Below, in pieces: positions 1 to 13,100 of a DNA stretch of 64,000 nt. A program made the position numbers and the translations under genes. Within the stretch, counting starts at the first letter, position 1. Every line of letters starts with the position of its first letter. This DNA is from Paragonimus westermani (Eukaryota > Platyhelminthes > Trematoda > Plagiorchiida > Troglotrematidae). Under the pieces are notes generated by a model. That model did not search any database and was not told where the DNA came from. It was given only the letters and a program-made list of their open reading frames with translations. The DNA is taken from the NCBI GenBank assembly GCA_008508345.1, contig QNGE01000131.1:118468-182467 (forward strand), in the 5' to 3' direction.

Positions 1-2260
1 AAAATCAGCACCTGTATTCTCTGTTTTCGGACGTTACCAAAGCGTTTGATTTTCTGAACCATGAGGCAATGTAGACGGTGCTCGGTAAGTTCAGTCGTTC
101 AGGTAAGTTTGTCAATTTGGTTCCACTGGTGTATATGGACACGAAGGCGGAGGTAAAAACGTGTGAATCGACCTGTGATGATTTTGAATTTGTTACTGGT
201 GTGAAGTAGGGTCATGTTCTAACCCCAGCCTTTTCGGCTTACCTTTGACTCCCGTGCTGACAGTTAGTAATCAGGACTCACCGGAGAATAGTGATGAAGG
301 CCGACATGCACCTACTTAATTTTTGACGCACCAAGCCAGTCATATATATTAACCAGGTACATGCTTCTGTCTGTGGGTAGCGCGCTGTTCGCACACACTG
401 GAGGCGAACTACGGCCACTAGCCACGACTTCCACGACGGTGGCATTCAAATTTGGATTCGATATCAGCACGGGTAGGACATTTCCTTTCCTTCAGCCTTT
501 TCCAGGTGGAGACACTGCTCCTGCGGGTGCGCCTGAGATTTGAACCAATAAAGATGTAGACAGCTGCTCGGATCACTGTTGCGTGGGTGGCAACCTGTCC
601 ACAGATTTGTCTGCGAACCGCGAGTTATGAGCTCGTGTGGCGAAGGCTGACGCTGCTGCCAGGTGTCTTAAAAGACGAGTTCGGAGAAAACACATCTTGA
701 AGATGGCCACCAGACTCTAGTTTTATCGCTCAGTGATGCTGACGACCTTGCTGTAAGACAGTGAAACTTAGATATTTTATTAGCGAAAAATGCGCTATCT
801 GAGACGTTTCCATTTACAGTACGACGATGAGAGGACATGGGCGGGATGACAGCCATGCTGGTTTTGAGTCAGTTTCGTTGGCTAGATCATGCCCGTCGGA
901 TGAGCGGTGGTCACATTTCAAGGCAGTTGCTGTATGGGCAGGTGAATTCAGGTAGACGAAAGCTCATTACCAAGAAAATTAAGATACCAGGATGTTATCC
1001 AGGTAAGATTTACGCGTTGTAACGTTGATCTGAGAACTTGGGAAGAGTGTTGAACCAGAATGTGGCGGAATGTACCATCCGGACGGGCGTTCAAAAGCTC
1101 AGTGAACAACTGTTGTGCGGTCTTAAGCAGAAGCCCACGGTACGCAAGGGGACTATCGGTGTCATACGTCGTTGTAACATAAGTGTATGAAATTGCGATG
1201 TGTGAAGCCGAGTGTGCGCTGATCGCGTCGGATTGACAGGTCACAAACGCACTCATAGTACACTGTCGGTGAAGAGAATAAGTATTTAGGGTCATAAGGG
1301 TTGTATCAGTTATACCCATTTTTTGTTCACATTGACCGACGACCGTCTTCACCCGCTCGTACCGACAATAATATTTTGATAGCCGCTGTGATGTTTCGTG
1401 AATAGGTGGAACTTAACGCGAGACCAGTATCCCGTATATCCGAAATGAGCAGAACATAGCGAATGGACGATAACCACACTCTTGTATTAGAATTACGCGT
1501 CGCATCAAAAAGTGTACAACCTGGACTTCAATAACTGACGTGAAAGTATATGTTCAATGGCTCATCATAATCTCATTCATCTGTACGTTTTTGATGGTTT
1601 TGGTTTTCCACCTATTTTTGTTTCAGTCAAGCTATCCATTTTGCAACACTCATCCCGGGGTGGCAACCACAACTCGCTCCGTGCCTCGCTAGATTGACGT
1701 GTTTCTCTGTACATTCTATTTCCCAGGGCCGATACTAATACACGGAGGTCAACGCGCTGTCTTTGTTTTGCAGTGGCGATCGGTTTTCGATAGTGAATAC
1801 TGACTGAATATTATTCTGTTGGATCAGTTCTAACACGCTTCCCGTTTAAAAAAATGGATGTCTGTGACGTTCTACTCTTCCTCTCCCTCAGCTTTGTTGG
1901 TGTATTGTATAGTGGATGTTTTGTCTGACTTTCAGTCAAACCTTGGGGCTTGTTTTTCTTCTTAATCCTCGCTAGATTCCACTAACACACTCTTATATGG
2001 ATCTACTCCTTGCATATTTGCAGTATACTTCTTCCCACTTTAGATCTTACATTTGGAGTCTGTCTCTCTTTATTTACCGAAAGATACGGATTTCAGTTTC
2101 GTGCTAGTCAATCAATCGGCTAATCAGCATCGGTCGGCTGGACAGAAAGGCCTCACTTACACACCTCCGGTCTTATTCCTTCGCGTTCAAATTGGATACG
2201 TAGTGTATGAGCGAAACCAGAAATGACGCAGCGCAAGTCGCTTACAGTGATGGTTAAGTG
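1..2260 (+). mobile_element. Degraded LINE (non-LTR retrotransposon) copy 1: RT fragment, C-terminal region and 3' UTR
   Basis: Decayed 5'-truncated copy running in from the window edge. Bases 20-70 encode DVTKAFDFLNHEA, reverse transcriptase motif A (compare FVDFTKAFDTVN). Bases 190-230 encode FVTGVK*GHVLTPAF, the usual TGVKQGxVLAP block with a stop. Bases 850-940 encode RWLDHARRM and LLYGQVNSGRR, the C-terminal RWLGHVxRM region typical of APE-type LINEs; 1040-1160 continues the C-terminal homology. Frames shift and stops are frequent, so no protein is made. Bases 575-635 and 1050-1100 match 35130-35165 and 35280-35330 in the second copy. The 3' UTR (about 1860-2260) also aligns with 35580-35960, for example around the shared GGAGTCTGT and GCAGCGCAAG words. 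The copy lies convergent to the kinase gene. The family looks APE-type (CR1/jockey-like); its exact clade is not certain and its 3' end is approximate. Confidence 0.75.
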
Positions 2261-3231
2261 CAGGTGTTCTTTGGTGTCGGTCGCTGTGACATGCTAATCT
2301 GAAAAGGATGCCACTGACCAGGTCATCATTGGGCATTTACGCCTCACAAATCATGTGGCTACATTGGTACAGGCACGTCGGCTGTCCCTGGAGCTCTCTA
2401 GCTAAGGCCATTCGTATTGTATTACTGTGGTACAAATACAAATGCTATATATTGACTGCGTTTTGAGCTGAAAGCATGACACGTACCCATACTCATCTGC
2501 AGTCATTTACAAAACAGTGTGCCGAATATTTTGATTCTTTTGTAAAAACAAAGAAAATCGTTACATCGTTGTACAGACACACAGCATCAAGATGATCCGA
2601 GGAAACAATCAAGTCGATTAAAACGAGGCTGACCAATAAATCAAGTTAAATGCAGTAGAGCGAAAACACGCGGTGACACGGTGTCGCTCCCCAAAATCTG
2701 GTCGGGCGGTGGCATGTGGCCTGGCCAGAGTGAGCATTACCTGCTGAAGTCAATCGCATGCGGATCTGAGACACTGAACAGCTCTTGTCAAAAACGAGGC
2801 TAAGAGTGATTATTCAAGTGTGCATGATCAAGCCGGAGGAACCTACAGGGCGCTTGTGTGACTCCGATAAGAGTAGAAGAAAGTTCAACGACTGTAGAAA
2901 AAAATAAAGCGGGCCGGCTGTAAACGCAGACAACGGAAACGCACAGGCACTTCCACACAAACGACAGAAGCAGGTAAAGAGATGAGAGACATTTACATGT
3001 ATAAGCATTAGTATATAAATGTCTGCTAGCCCAAAAATTCACAGCCTCTACGAAGTCAAAGGCAGCACAACAGATGTGGTAGTAGCGTCAGAAACGCGAG
3101 ACGAAGCCGAACAAAGTTAAGACAAGTATTGCTTAATGTTGGTGGCCACAGCTTTGCATTTAACGTGGCAGCGGGAGCTCACCATTTTTAGCAAGGTATT
3201 TACACACGCAACGGCTGGAACACCATTTGTA
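2261..3231. other. 3' flank of the kinase gene; probable 3' UTR, no other gene
   Basis: This lies between the kinase stop codon and the LINE copy. The minus strand should hold the start of the kinase 3' UTR. I found no AATAAA on the minus strand close to the stop; the first one is at 2074-2069, inside the antisense of the LINE 3' UTR. If used, it would give a 3' UTR of about 1.15 kb ending in the retroelement. No coding region is supported here. Confidence 0.4.
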
Positions 3232-4125
3232 TCATACAGCCCCGCCAATATCAGCATCATTATCGTGAGAACAAAAAAACGGTGGTGGCAATCGAGGAAG
3301 ATGATCTACTGAAAGTTCTAAATTGCTGGAATCGACGTCACCGGAGCTAATCGACGAATGTGATGGAAGCTGCAAGTTAGAACTGGCTTTAGAATCCGTT
3401 AGAGGCAACAGACCATCACCGTGATTAGAAGCAGCCGCAGCCAGCGAACAATACGCGTTTGCCGGATGGTAAGCATGCGAACGAGGTAACCTGTTATAAG
3501 GAGCTGGAGGAACCTGGCTATCCATTTTGGAAGAGCGCAGTATCATGAGTTCTGGAGTGTTAAAGCTGATGCTTCGATTTACACGAAGTCGTGGGGTAAC
3601 TCCATCAGAGGCAACCCAGCCGCGGATAGGTTTTAGACCAGATGAGGACCAGTCGCCGTCGACTAGTTTAGCAGAGGGATCGTTCTTGTCAGATTGAGCC
3701 GGGTAAAAATGAGTGCTTTGAATCAGTTGGTTCGGAGACTGTTCAGCTTGAGATGCTGATGCAGACCGTTGATGATGGGGGGTGGAGTTTGTGATAGCCG
3801 TATTGAACTGATATCCGGATCTAAGTATATCGCAGGCCGCCGTGTTAGGAGACAAAAACGGAACATGTGGATGATAGTGCCAACGCGCGTGGTCGTGCAA
3901 AACAGACCTAAGAGTTTCGTGGTCAGAAGCAACCGTGTTACATAGTGGGGGTGCGGGAGAATGTCGGAGAGGATTAACGGCAACTAGTTGACTTTGAGCA
4001 AGAGGAGAAAAGAAATGGGGAGCTAAGGGAGCTGTGGCAGCGCTGGTACCGATAGAAGCAGCCGGAACTCCATGCATACCTGGTTCGGGCTCGCCATGGT
4101 GGTAGGGCAACGTCATAGTTTCCGG
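3232..4125 (-). CDS. CDK14: Kinase exon 10 (terminal): low-complexity tail, 297 codons plus stop
   Basis: Open frame starting right after a strong acceptor (pyrimidine-rich TTTTTCCTTTGTGCCCTTCAG at 4146-4126) and entered in phase 0, matching the phase-0 donor at 6404. It begins [16 protein letters not shown]. The product is rich in Ser, Pro, His, Asn and Ala, with proline runs ([18 protein letters not shown]), a Ser-rich stretch ([15 protein letters not shown]) and an acidic end [11 protein letters not shown] recognise no domain. The composition resembles exon 9, which supports one continuous disordered tail. It could be read as a separate small gene from the internal ATG at 4116, but phase, acceptor and composition favour a terminal exon. 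Residues about 1092-1388 of the in-window model. Confidence 0.72.
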   Translation of the reverse strand, partial: PETMTLPYHHGEPEPGMHGVPAASIGTSAATAPLAPHFFSPLAQSQLVAVNPLRHSPAPPLCNTVASDHETLRSVLHDHARWHYHPHVPFLSPNTAACDILRSGYQFNTAITNSTPHHQRSASASQAEQSPNQLIQSTHFYPAQSDKNDPSAKLVDGDWSSSGLKPIRGWVASDGVTPRLRVNRSISFNTPELMILRSSKMDSQVPPAPYNRLPRSHAYHPANAYCSLAAAASNHGDGLLPLTDSKASSNLQLPSHSSISSGDVDSSNLELSVDHLPRLPPPFFCSHDNDADIGGAV

Positions 4126-7100
4126 CTGAAGGGCACAAAGGAAAAATGCTGGTTAACGACCTGGAAGCAGACGGAAATGCCCAAGATTTACGTGAACCAA
4201 CGATGGTGTAGTGATCAGACGATGAGAGTGGTATATCACGTGGCATCTAAGAAAAAATGCCACTTATCAAAAACGAAATAAGAACTATTGTAAATAATGA
4301 CACTGAAAGAAAAACAACCAAAGTAATTCACTCTAAAATGTGTCTCGATCAACAGGAGCACGAATACGAACTAGCATAATCGTATCCATCTTGTCACCAT
4401 TTACGCCTTGTAGTGCAAACGTAACCGTGCATCAATAAGTTAACATATTACTGGTGAGTAGTCGGGAATTTGGTTCATTTTCACGTTGAACATCACTCAC
4501 ATTTGATCACAACTTTCGCATTCAGATAGACTTGGCAGCCAGCCTCTTTCGTAAAGAATAACTAGACCCGAGTTTCGCTCTCATTAGAGCTCATCAGTAG
4601 TGCATATCCTTACCACGGTCGGGATTTGAGCGCGTGGTCGGACTGGTTGTCAGTCTCAGTTTGAAAATTCGACACTCAGATCTCCGAATCCTGAATGCAA
4701 TGGAGATATGCGCTTGAAAAGTTTGTTGTAAGTGGAGCCCGAAGTGTTCGAGATACACCAAGAACGGTTGCCAAGTGAAAAGATAGTCTGGTCCGCGGGC
4801 AACATGGAAAAATTGTCCTAATGCCGGATCTTTAGCATCATCTTTGTCCCCGATCATTGCACCCTTAGTAAACATTAAGGGCCCCGGCACATTTCCACAG
4901 GAGTCACGATGAATTCTTGACCTGCATGTCGGGTGTACTGCAAGTGAATCACAAACCACATAACTTCATCGTCAAACCAACATAATCTTGGACAGCGATA
5001 TGAACAAGTAACTGGAGTATTGTACATTCATCTATTCGTTCAGGCTCAAGTTCCAAACGTACTTATGCACTGAATTCCGAAACTGCAGCGCGCCCTTATG
5101 GAGGCCCCGGCGTGAATGATGCTTTACACTGCTTGAGTAGCGACGGTTACGACTGAGCTTAGAAACAAGCAACAAACAGTAACAAGTATTGAAAGCAGCC
5201 TATTGCATTTTATAGGAAGCATTCTTGTTAAATCACATCCCTCTCCCGGAAGTCATGAGAGGTTGACTAGATCGTTTTTAGCTGAGAACACTACCTGGTA
5301 AACCGTAATACCGTTTGCTAACCTACGCTGAGATTGCGACTAATCCAGTAAATCATCTAGCCGTTTCTGTCAGATGGCATTCATTCGCCAGGCGTCCCAT
5401 GGTTCCTTTCTTTTCCCCCACCGTGAGCTCAAGTTTGACAACAAACTATCGATTCGTTACCATGCGTTTTCTTTAAGCTGACAATCAAATTCCCGGTTCC
5501 AGTCCATGCCTTCTGGTCAAACTGAAGTGAGTCGCACTCATTGCAACTGGGCACCGATGGCGAAAGTTCATCCAAGAGTATCCCGAACAACATGAATAAC
5601 TGAAAATGCACCGTAACCTGAGCATCCTGAAGTTGGGGGCCAGACCCAGTTTCTCACCAACTTTTTTTGTTCGCGTGAGAATAAAAAGCGTCGCATACGT
5701 TCGACCTACTACTTGACCGTATCGCTGCACCATACCTCAAAATCATGTGACAATAGTAACCCAAGCACTTACATCAAGGAGTCCTAATGCAACCGGTTGC
5801 TGATGGTTGTACATGAACAAAGGAAAGCTAATATAGTGAGTTTTGAATGTGTTCTGTTCTGTAGAAGAAGTATAATGGCAGAAGCATGTTTGAGATATAA
5901 AAAAAATACGGATTCCAAATACGGTCATCGCAGAGGAGCTGGAGATGGCTAATACAACGCAATCAAGGTTATTAATTTTAGAACTTTAGCATGCGAGGTA
6001 TTCAGATTTATAAAACAGCAGGAAGTTGACAATCATGAAGCACACAGTTGCACATAAAAATTCATACCAGAGCGGTTGCTCTCCGTGAGCCAATCGTCTT
6101 ATGTTAGGTAATGACTAGACACAAGAATAAGCCTACGTGAAAAAATGAAATGGGAACAAAATCGTGAGTACGTTCGTCAGAAGGAGTGAGAATGATAAAC
6201 CCGTTAAGTTTTCGCTATGATATATTAGGTAAAAGCTAACCCAGTGTTTCTTGATTACTGAGAGATGAAAAACAGAAGTCGTGGTAGCAAAAGCTTAAAA
6301 TTTCGTCTAGAAGTTGGAATACCTGTCAGGCTAAGTTACAGTGCACACAATCTTAGTAAGCAGACATGAGTACAAACCGCCACTAGTCCATTATTTCACT
6401 CACTCGACAGGGTAGAACAAATAGCCACTGTTGTTGTTGTTGTTGTTCCGCTCGCTCCAGATTAGGGTCATAGAAACCGGGAGGAAAACGCACGTTGGAG
6501 TGTGCTGTATTTGATGGAAGTCGCTGCATACTCTCCGTGGAGGAAGTTGGTACAGCCATAGATGTGAAGTGTTGTATGGGTGGCTGGTGAGTGCATGAAT
6601 TCAATGGAGACTGACCCGAGACGGAATGGGCGCAGTTGGAAGGCATGGGATGCAGAGCAGGTGTTTTACTTTGTACAGATCTCGAAGGCGACTGTGAGGT
6701 CGATATCAATGGTTCGGGGGGTAAGGAGACTGCATGCGGGTTGGTCACCGTAATTGACGGGTCATCGGAAGTGGCTGCGCTGGGCATATAGTTACTGACC
6801 AGGGAAGAGGTCATAGTGTTAGGCAAAAATGCAGCTGGTGGAAGAACAGAGTGTCGATTGTCTGGAGCCGGATAGGGGAAAAAGTGCTGAGGCCAGTACG
6901 GCGATGGATACTGGGAAGTTGCTGAAGGGACTAAATAGGCACACATATAGCCTGGACTGACAGAAGGAACGTTCGGTTGAATGAATGAACAGCTCACTTC
7001 ACTGGGGAAATGTTTCATCTCAGGATTGGTAGTAGTAACAGCAGGACCTATAAAAGATGCAGTAGACTGCGGTTGGCTACCTAAGGTCAATGTTGGATGT

Positions 7101-10100
7101 TGTTGCTGTTGCAAAGATGGAAAATTTTGACCTAACGCGGAGGGTGGCAGTGTTAAGAACGGTAGAAATTGCTGATCCGTGGGGCACAAAGTGGCGGCCG
7201 CAGCGACAGCGGCGGACGCAGCAGCGACTGCAGCAGCCGCAGCCGCAGCTCTTCGCCGACCATCTTCTGAGGGATAAATCATTGGAGCATTGGCAAGATG
7301 CGCGAATTCTGGAGACAAATAGGGTAGGAAGATATCTGGGTAGTGGGTGGAAGAGTACAAAGGGAATCGAAAAGGATGTCCAGAAGAGCATGGTGAAGTA
7401 AATCCAGAAGTACAAGTAGTCTGATTGGGTGAGCGTTCGTCCGCAGTAGTGAAAGTGTTCGTGGAACTCACAGACGGATTGATCGGATTGGGAGAACTTG
7501 CGATACCGTCATCACCGGTGGCATGATTTGGCACACAGGATGTGGGCTGATCAAAACCAGATGGGAAATACTTAACGGGAGCAAGTTCCTTGAGCTCGTC
7601 AACGGAAGGTTGACGACTCTGCATTTGTTCGATCGGTGTAGCTTGTATGATTGCATCTGCAGACTCATAAGCACGCGCTGCGTATAGTCGATGGTTGGTT
7701 GCACGATGCAACTTTTCCACGTCCGTGTAGGGTCCCTCATCTCCATGCCCATCTAAGTCGTTTACGTCCGCGTGATTCGTGTTGGAACTAGGAACAACGG
7801 ACGACATACTCAATGACGAAGGATTCAGATTTACGAACTTCGATTTTCCCGCAAGTCCCGGGCCTGAACGGATGCATTTACTGTGCTTCTCCCCGTGGAT
7901 GGCTTCGTTACAACCCAAATCCTCGCCCAACTCATCCACAGAGAAGGACGGATGTTGTGTCGCAGCGTAACCATTCCTGAATTCGTCTGTAGACGTAAGT
8001 CGATTGGATTCGATTTCACCATCGTCCTCGTCGTCCCAATCGGAATGAGCGAATCGGCTATCCTGGATATAGTGTCGATCGAACAGTCGGGAATAGCCTC
8101 CGTTTTTGACACTTCGACCAGATAGGGATTCTGGAAGCATACGGATGGTTGGTATTTCGAAAATGGATGCGGCTACATGTGTGTGGGAGAGAAAAACAAG
8201 ATATGTATTCTGTGACAATATGAGACAGCCCAGCTACTAAATGAATAGCAGAGGAACAGCGGCATAACGTTACTAATAGCGCAAGCATTCAAAGTCAACT
8301 GAAGCTAATGAGTGAAGTTAAATCGCAGTGAGATGATAGTATACCTTGAGTATTAACTAACAGGCTGTATAAATATTGTTGATGAATGAAGCAGATATCA
8401 GAAAGACAAAAAGGATTCACAGAAAGCTTTGCATGCATTCTATAATGGACAAAAGTGCAACGAACTTAAAGACACCGTAGTAATCCGCAAATATGGCAGT
8501 CCCTGTTTACACTGAACCTCCTCCTGGCAGCACCTCAGCAAAACAAACAGATTTTGGGTTCCTAAGTTGTCCCTATATGAAAAATACAGTCCTTCCATTA
8601 CTGCAACCTCTGTGTATCAGACAATCCAGCACAGACAACCATATTGGTTGAAACTCCAAATGGTTAGGAAATCATGGACCTTACCGAGGGTTCTATCCAC
8701 ATTCAGTATGCAAATATAAAAAAATTCGTAGGAGCTCACAGAGGTGCTCATCGGATACCCTCTACAGGTACCGTCTACTTACCCAATTATCTCAACAATG
8801 CATGTCACTTTTGCTTATACCACACCGCCTTTGACTGCATTTAAGTTTTACATCCACGTACTGCTACTGTCATGACGCTGTTAAGTGATGAAAAGTAGCA
8901 GTACATGGATCTCTACCTGCAAGGGGGATGTACTCGATACGATATCAGAATTCCAAAGACAAAGAAGCGACGTGGTCAATGAGGGAAGCGTCGAGGATAG
9001 AAAAATCAAGTGTGTCACAAGGGCTACCGGAAAGGGGTGACAGCAACGACAGGTGAGAGATGTCCATACTTCACGAGAGGTGCTGCATTCATGCGGAACA
9101 TTCTACCAACAATGCAGGGAAGAAATACGTACGATATCATTTTGTGAGAACGGAGAAACACTGCCGTTTTCGATAAACTACTGTAAGGTTTGGCGAAGAT
9201 ATCGGGGGTTAAACATATCTGTATCAGCAACAGATCGATATGTTTGAGTGTGCAACTTTACAGGTTTTTACAATCGATGACAGATTGAATGCACTTGATT
9301 ACATGTATTTGTGTCAATCTCAAGACGAAATTTGTTAGACGTTTAGAGATCGTGGAGAGAGAGGCTGTGAGAAGGAAGAATTGAGTGGAAAGAGAAACAC
9401 CAAATCTGTAACCTGCCGGCAAACCGAACAGTAATCGTTGCTACGAACGACAAGCAGAGAGATAAACACGAACAAGAAGCAGGCAAAATTGTGATCTATG
9501 TGAAAGTATCCGGAAGGGAGCCAAGAGAACTGTGGCCCCCGTTAGCCCTGGTGTAGGTGGTGAGGAGATAGGTTACACCAGGTAGCTGCGACCGCAGAGT
9601 TGGTTGTGCGTCCGGGGGTACGCAGGCCATGAATGAGATGTTCCGCCTATGCCGTGATCTGTCCACTTAAAACTGAAATGTGAGAGAGATTTCAATACCT
9701 GGTTCTTGATTACCAGGAAGGTACCTGCTAGCGACTGATCAGGTGTGTACACCACTGTGAGTTGGAAATAAACCTCATCTCTTACGCAAGCATCTACAAG
9801 AATTGATCAACTGCTGCCTGCCTTTCTGGATAAGAATACCCACCCAACTCCATGGCTACTATTAGCTGGTCTGTGGATGCTGGTAACAGTAGCTGTCTTT
9901 ATAAATAAGGACAAAAAGCCGGCGTTTTCCTTCATTTGATGGCTTATAATGGAGTCACGCATCGTGGGGAATAATTCAGGATAAAACAGTCTATAGGTTC
10001 TTACCATAACGTTCAATGCCATATGTGCACAGTTTATAGAAGGCTCCAAGTCGTATATCAACAACGTTTCTGGGTCTTCGTCCACAGGGATCATCGGCTT

Positions 10101-13100
10101 GTATAAACCTGCTTTAGTTGATACTGGATCTAAGAAGAAGTTTGGCATTGTGTTTTCAGGCATGCGGTTTTTTTATTAAAGTAGAAACAGTTCACTATGA
10201 CGCGTTTTGGTTGCAGAGAAGGTCCTCAACCGTCTCTTACCTGTTACATGGAAGAATTTCGTCACCCGTGGTTTTAAAGTGACCAGAAGTTCAGAACGGC
10301 TTGAGTCTCCTGATGGACTGGATTTTCCGAAGCTAATGGCGGACAAGGTTATCGTATTTGAGAAGATGAATGACCCACTACTCCAAATGAGCATTGCAGC
10401 AAAAAGAAATCTTAGGTGTACTGGGAATGTGACCTGTGAATGTAACCGGCAAAAGTTGATTTTAAGATAACGCTCGAAGGTTGCTCTCTGGGCTTTGAGC
10501 ATTTCTTTGACAGCAGATGACGTAAATCGGACTGCAACGTACTTGAAATGATGCAACTCCCCACTGTAGGTCAGCACTTTCAGAGATGACTCAGTTATTG
10601 GTAATGGCAATGATATATGGCGATGATATACACAATATAATATATTTTGGCATCAACTCTGAGTTAGCCGCTTTAGAACATATTGAAACTTAAACACCCA
10701 TACCTCCCCAACATTACTAAACATATAGACATCAGTAAAGCACATGCTAACCAACTTTCAAAATACAGGCCACGATACAGGAATGCACCCAACAAGAACG
10801 CTTTATAAAACATGGTCCACCAAAACAGGTCATCCGCAGACTTGGGCTACAGAATTCTTCACCGCATGGCAGGAGTGGGTCGTCTGGCTGAACGTACATG
10901 TTGCAAAAGTGTGGAAAAACTAACGGGTTAACCGAGATATGAACAGAAAAGTGTTCAATACCGAGTACTGGATACCCGTTCGGATTAAATTTCGAAACTT
11001 CTGATGTTTTACTTGAGCGGGTAACGAACACGTATTCAATCCACTCATGGCTTAATGTATTAATCCTAATGTAAGGTGGCCAGCTAACCAGTACACCTAT
11101 GCTGTGTGCGGGAACGGCGGAGTAATAGCCAGAGGCAATGCAAGAACGTTGTGTGCAAGTAAACTGAGCTCGTTGTTCACTTCAAACCACACAGAACGCT
11201 ATATCAGTGCTTCTCAAAATGAATGATACAGCCCTTTGAAGAGTGGTATTTAAAAAAGGAATGACATGGGGAAACTGAAGACAGAGTGAGGAACATGTGG
11301 TGCTTCAAGTTCCTGAATTTAAAGGAGTAAGATTTCTTCTATGTGACTACCAGCCTGTTAGTGATAAGCTGATATGACTACGTCAATTGCAGAAAGCGCA
11401 TGAATGTTTGAGCCTATCGGATTCCAATACACTTGTTTAGTTTCTATTACTCCGAGTCCAGTGTCTACGTGAGGCACAGAAGGTGAAGCCATTAGGGCAA
11501 TATGCTAAAGCCTGAAAGTGAGTGAACATCAACATCTTGTTTGAACATAAACTGTCTGCTGCACTGTACAGCCTAGCGAGCGCTTTGACAGCTCAGTAGT
11601 TTGAGACTATAAATTTCGCTTTATTTAATGAAAGCTTTCTTAATTGCACCATTTAATCGGAACCAAGGGATGACATTATTATTGGGGTCTGCCTCACAAC
11701 TTTTCTGTCAAAGCTACTTGTAAATAGTGAATGATGGATATATTAACCGTCAAATAACAGACATCAATTGCATTCACAAAGCGGCCACTTTCTCAATTCC
11801 CAGAGAGTGCAATGTGGAAAAGAAACAATAGCCTCTATCAGACTCAAATACGAACTGTTGCATGTAATGTCTTGAGGTGAATTTTACACTCCTCTCACAA
11901 TGTGAAGTCTGTACTTACAGACACAAGTAAACAAGGGTTAAAGATCTCATTTTGTAACCCGGTAAACGGTAGGCTAGCGTTTTAACAAATACGAAAAGAA
12001 TGCTTGAAACAAAATAAAAGCTGATGAAGAAACTTACTATCCGGGAGACAGGCTAATTGTGCCGTAGGCAGCGCCGTGGAAAAGTACGGTGTTCGCATGG
12101 CCAACCGGGCCCCAATACGTTTCGAAGGGGGTAATTGTAACAACTGAGCCGCCAAAGCTTCCGAATGTGCTGCCTGATTTAACCGAGGGATGACTCGGTG
12201 GAGAGGTCTACTCGGATACCACTGTAATCGGCGGGGTTTCGCACTCGACGACGAGCTACCAGAATCTGCAGCTTTAGTCGGGGAGTTCGACTGATCCACG
12301 CCATCAAGATTCTTAGCGGAGACCTTTTCTGAGTGCGACTGTAACCGAGCGTTTTCATCCAAATGGCCCAGGAGCGCCTTATACTTCGGCAACTTAGATA
12401 CGCCACGCCAAGTTGCCTCTGTTGGTGTGCCCATGATCTATGGAAACAACGAACAGGGGGCTAAGTACATAACCCAAAAGAGCAGGTTGGAATGCATGAA
12501 CGAACGATCGGGTGTTCGACAGTCGCCGCATAACAACGGGCGTGACAATATGCAGTGGCCCATCCAAATGGTTTTTAAGAAGATTAGGAGAATTAATTCT
12601 ATACAGTCCAGTTGTAAGTAGTTTCTATTTTTTATCATCTCATATCGAGCAACATTAACGCTTGCATATTGCTCCAGTGGTTACAAAGTACTCCAGTACC
12701 GGATTCCCCCTGTCTTTTAGTAAAAGACAGTAATCAGGGTAACAAAGTATCTGGCTCGGTGCAGCAACACTAAGATGCATAATATTTTACCAATGTTACG
12801 TGAAAGCGCCCACGAAGTCTGTTGACGAAACTTTGAAGACAACAGTCATATTCTAAATTCAGATTCATCCCAATCTTTACCCAATCCTGCAACAAGATCC
12901 ATGTATAGGCTTCTGTATGTTTTCACCGAGGCGCGACCCGTTTTTTAACTAGGATTTTTCTGAATATTGAATCTACCTCCACAGAAACTAAGTGTACAAC
13001 AAAGCGAACTAGCTTGTTGCTTTGCGTGCACATCATTGCTCTTAGACTATTACGGCTCACAATTTCAGTTTTATCATTTCCGAACATGTCATGATATCGA

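Noticed and set aside
3232..4116. A separate 294-residue minus-strand gene
   Set aside because: A consensus acceptor, matching phase with the upstream donor and shared composition make it better explained as the last exon of the kinase.
7077..7415. Open frames overlapping the kinase tail (7090-7401 plus, 7415-7077 minus)
   Set aside because: Produced by the GC-rich alanine/glutamine repeats of the true exon; no independent evidence.
12710..12730. CTGTCTTTTA-G-TAAAAGACAG palindrome
   Set aside because: Only 10-bp arms, no flanking signals or known element; likely chance at this window size.
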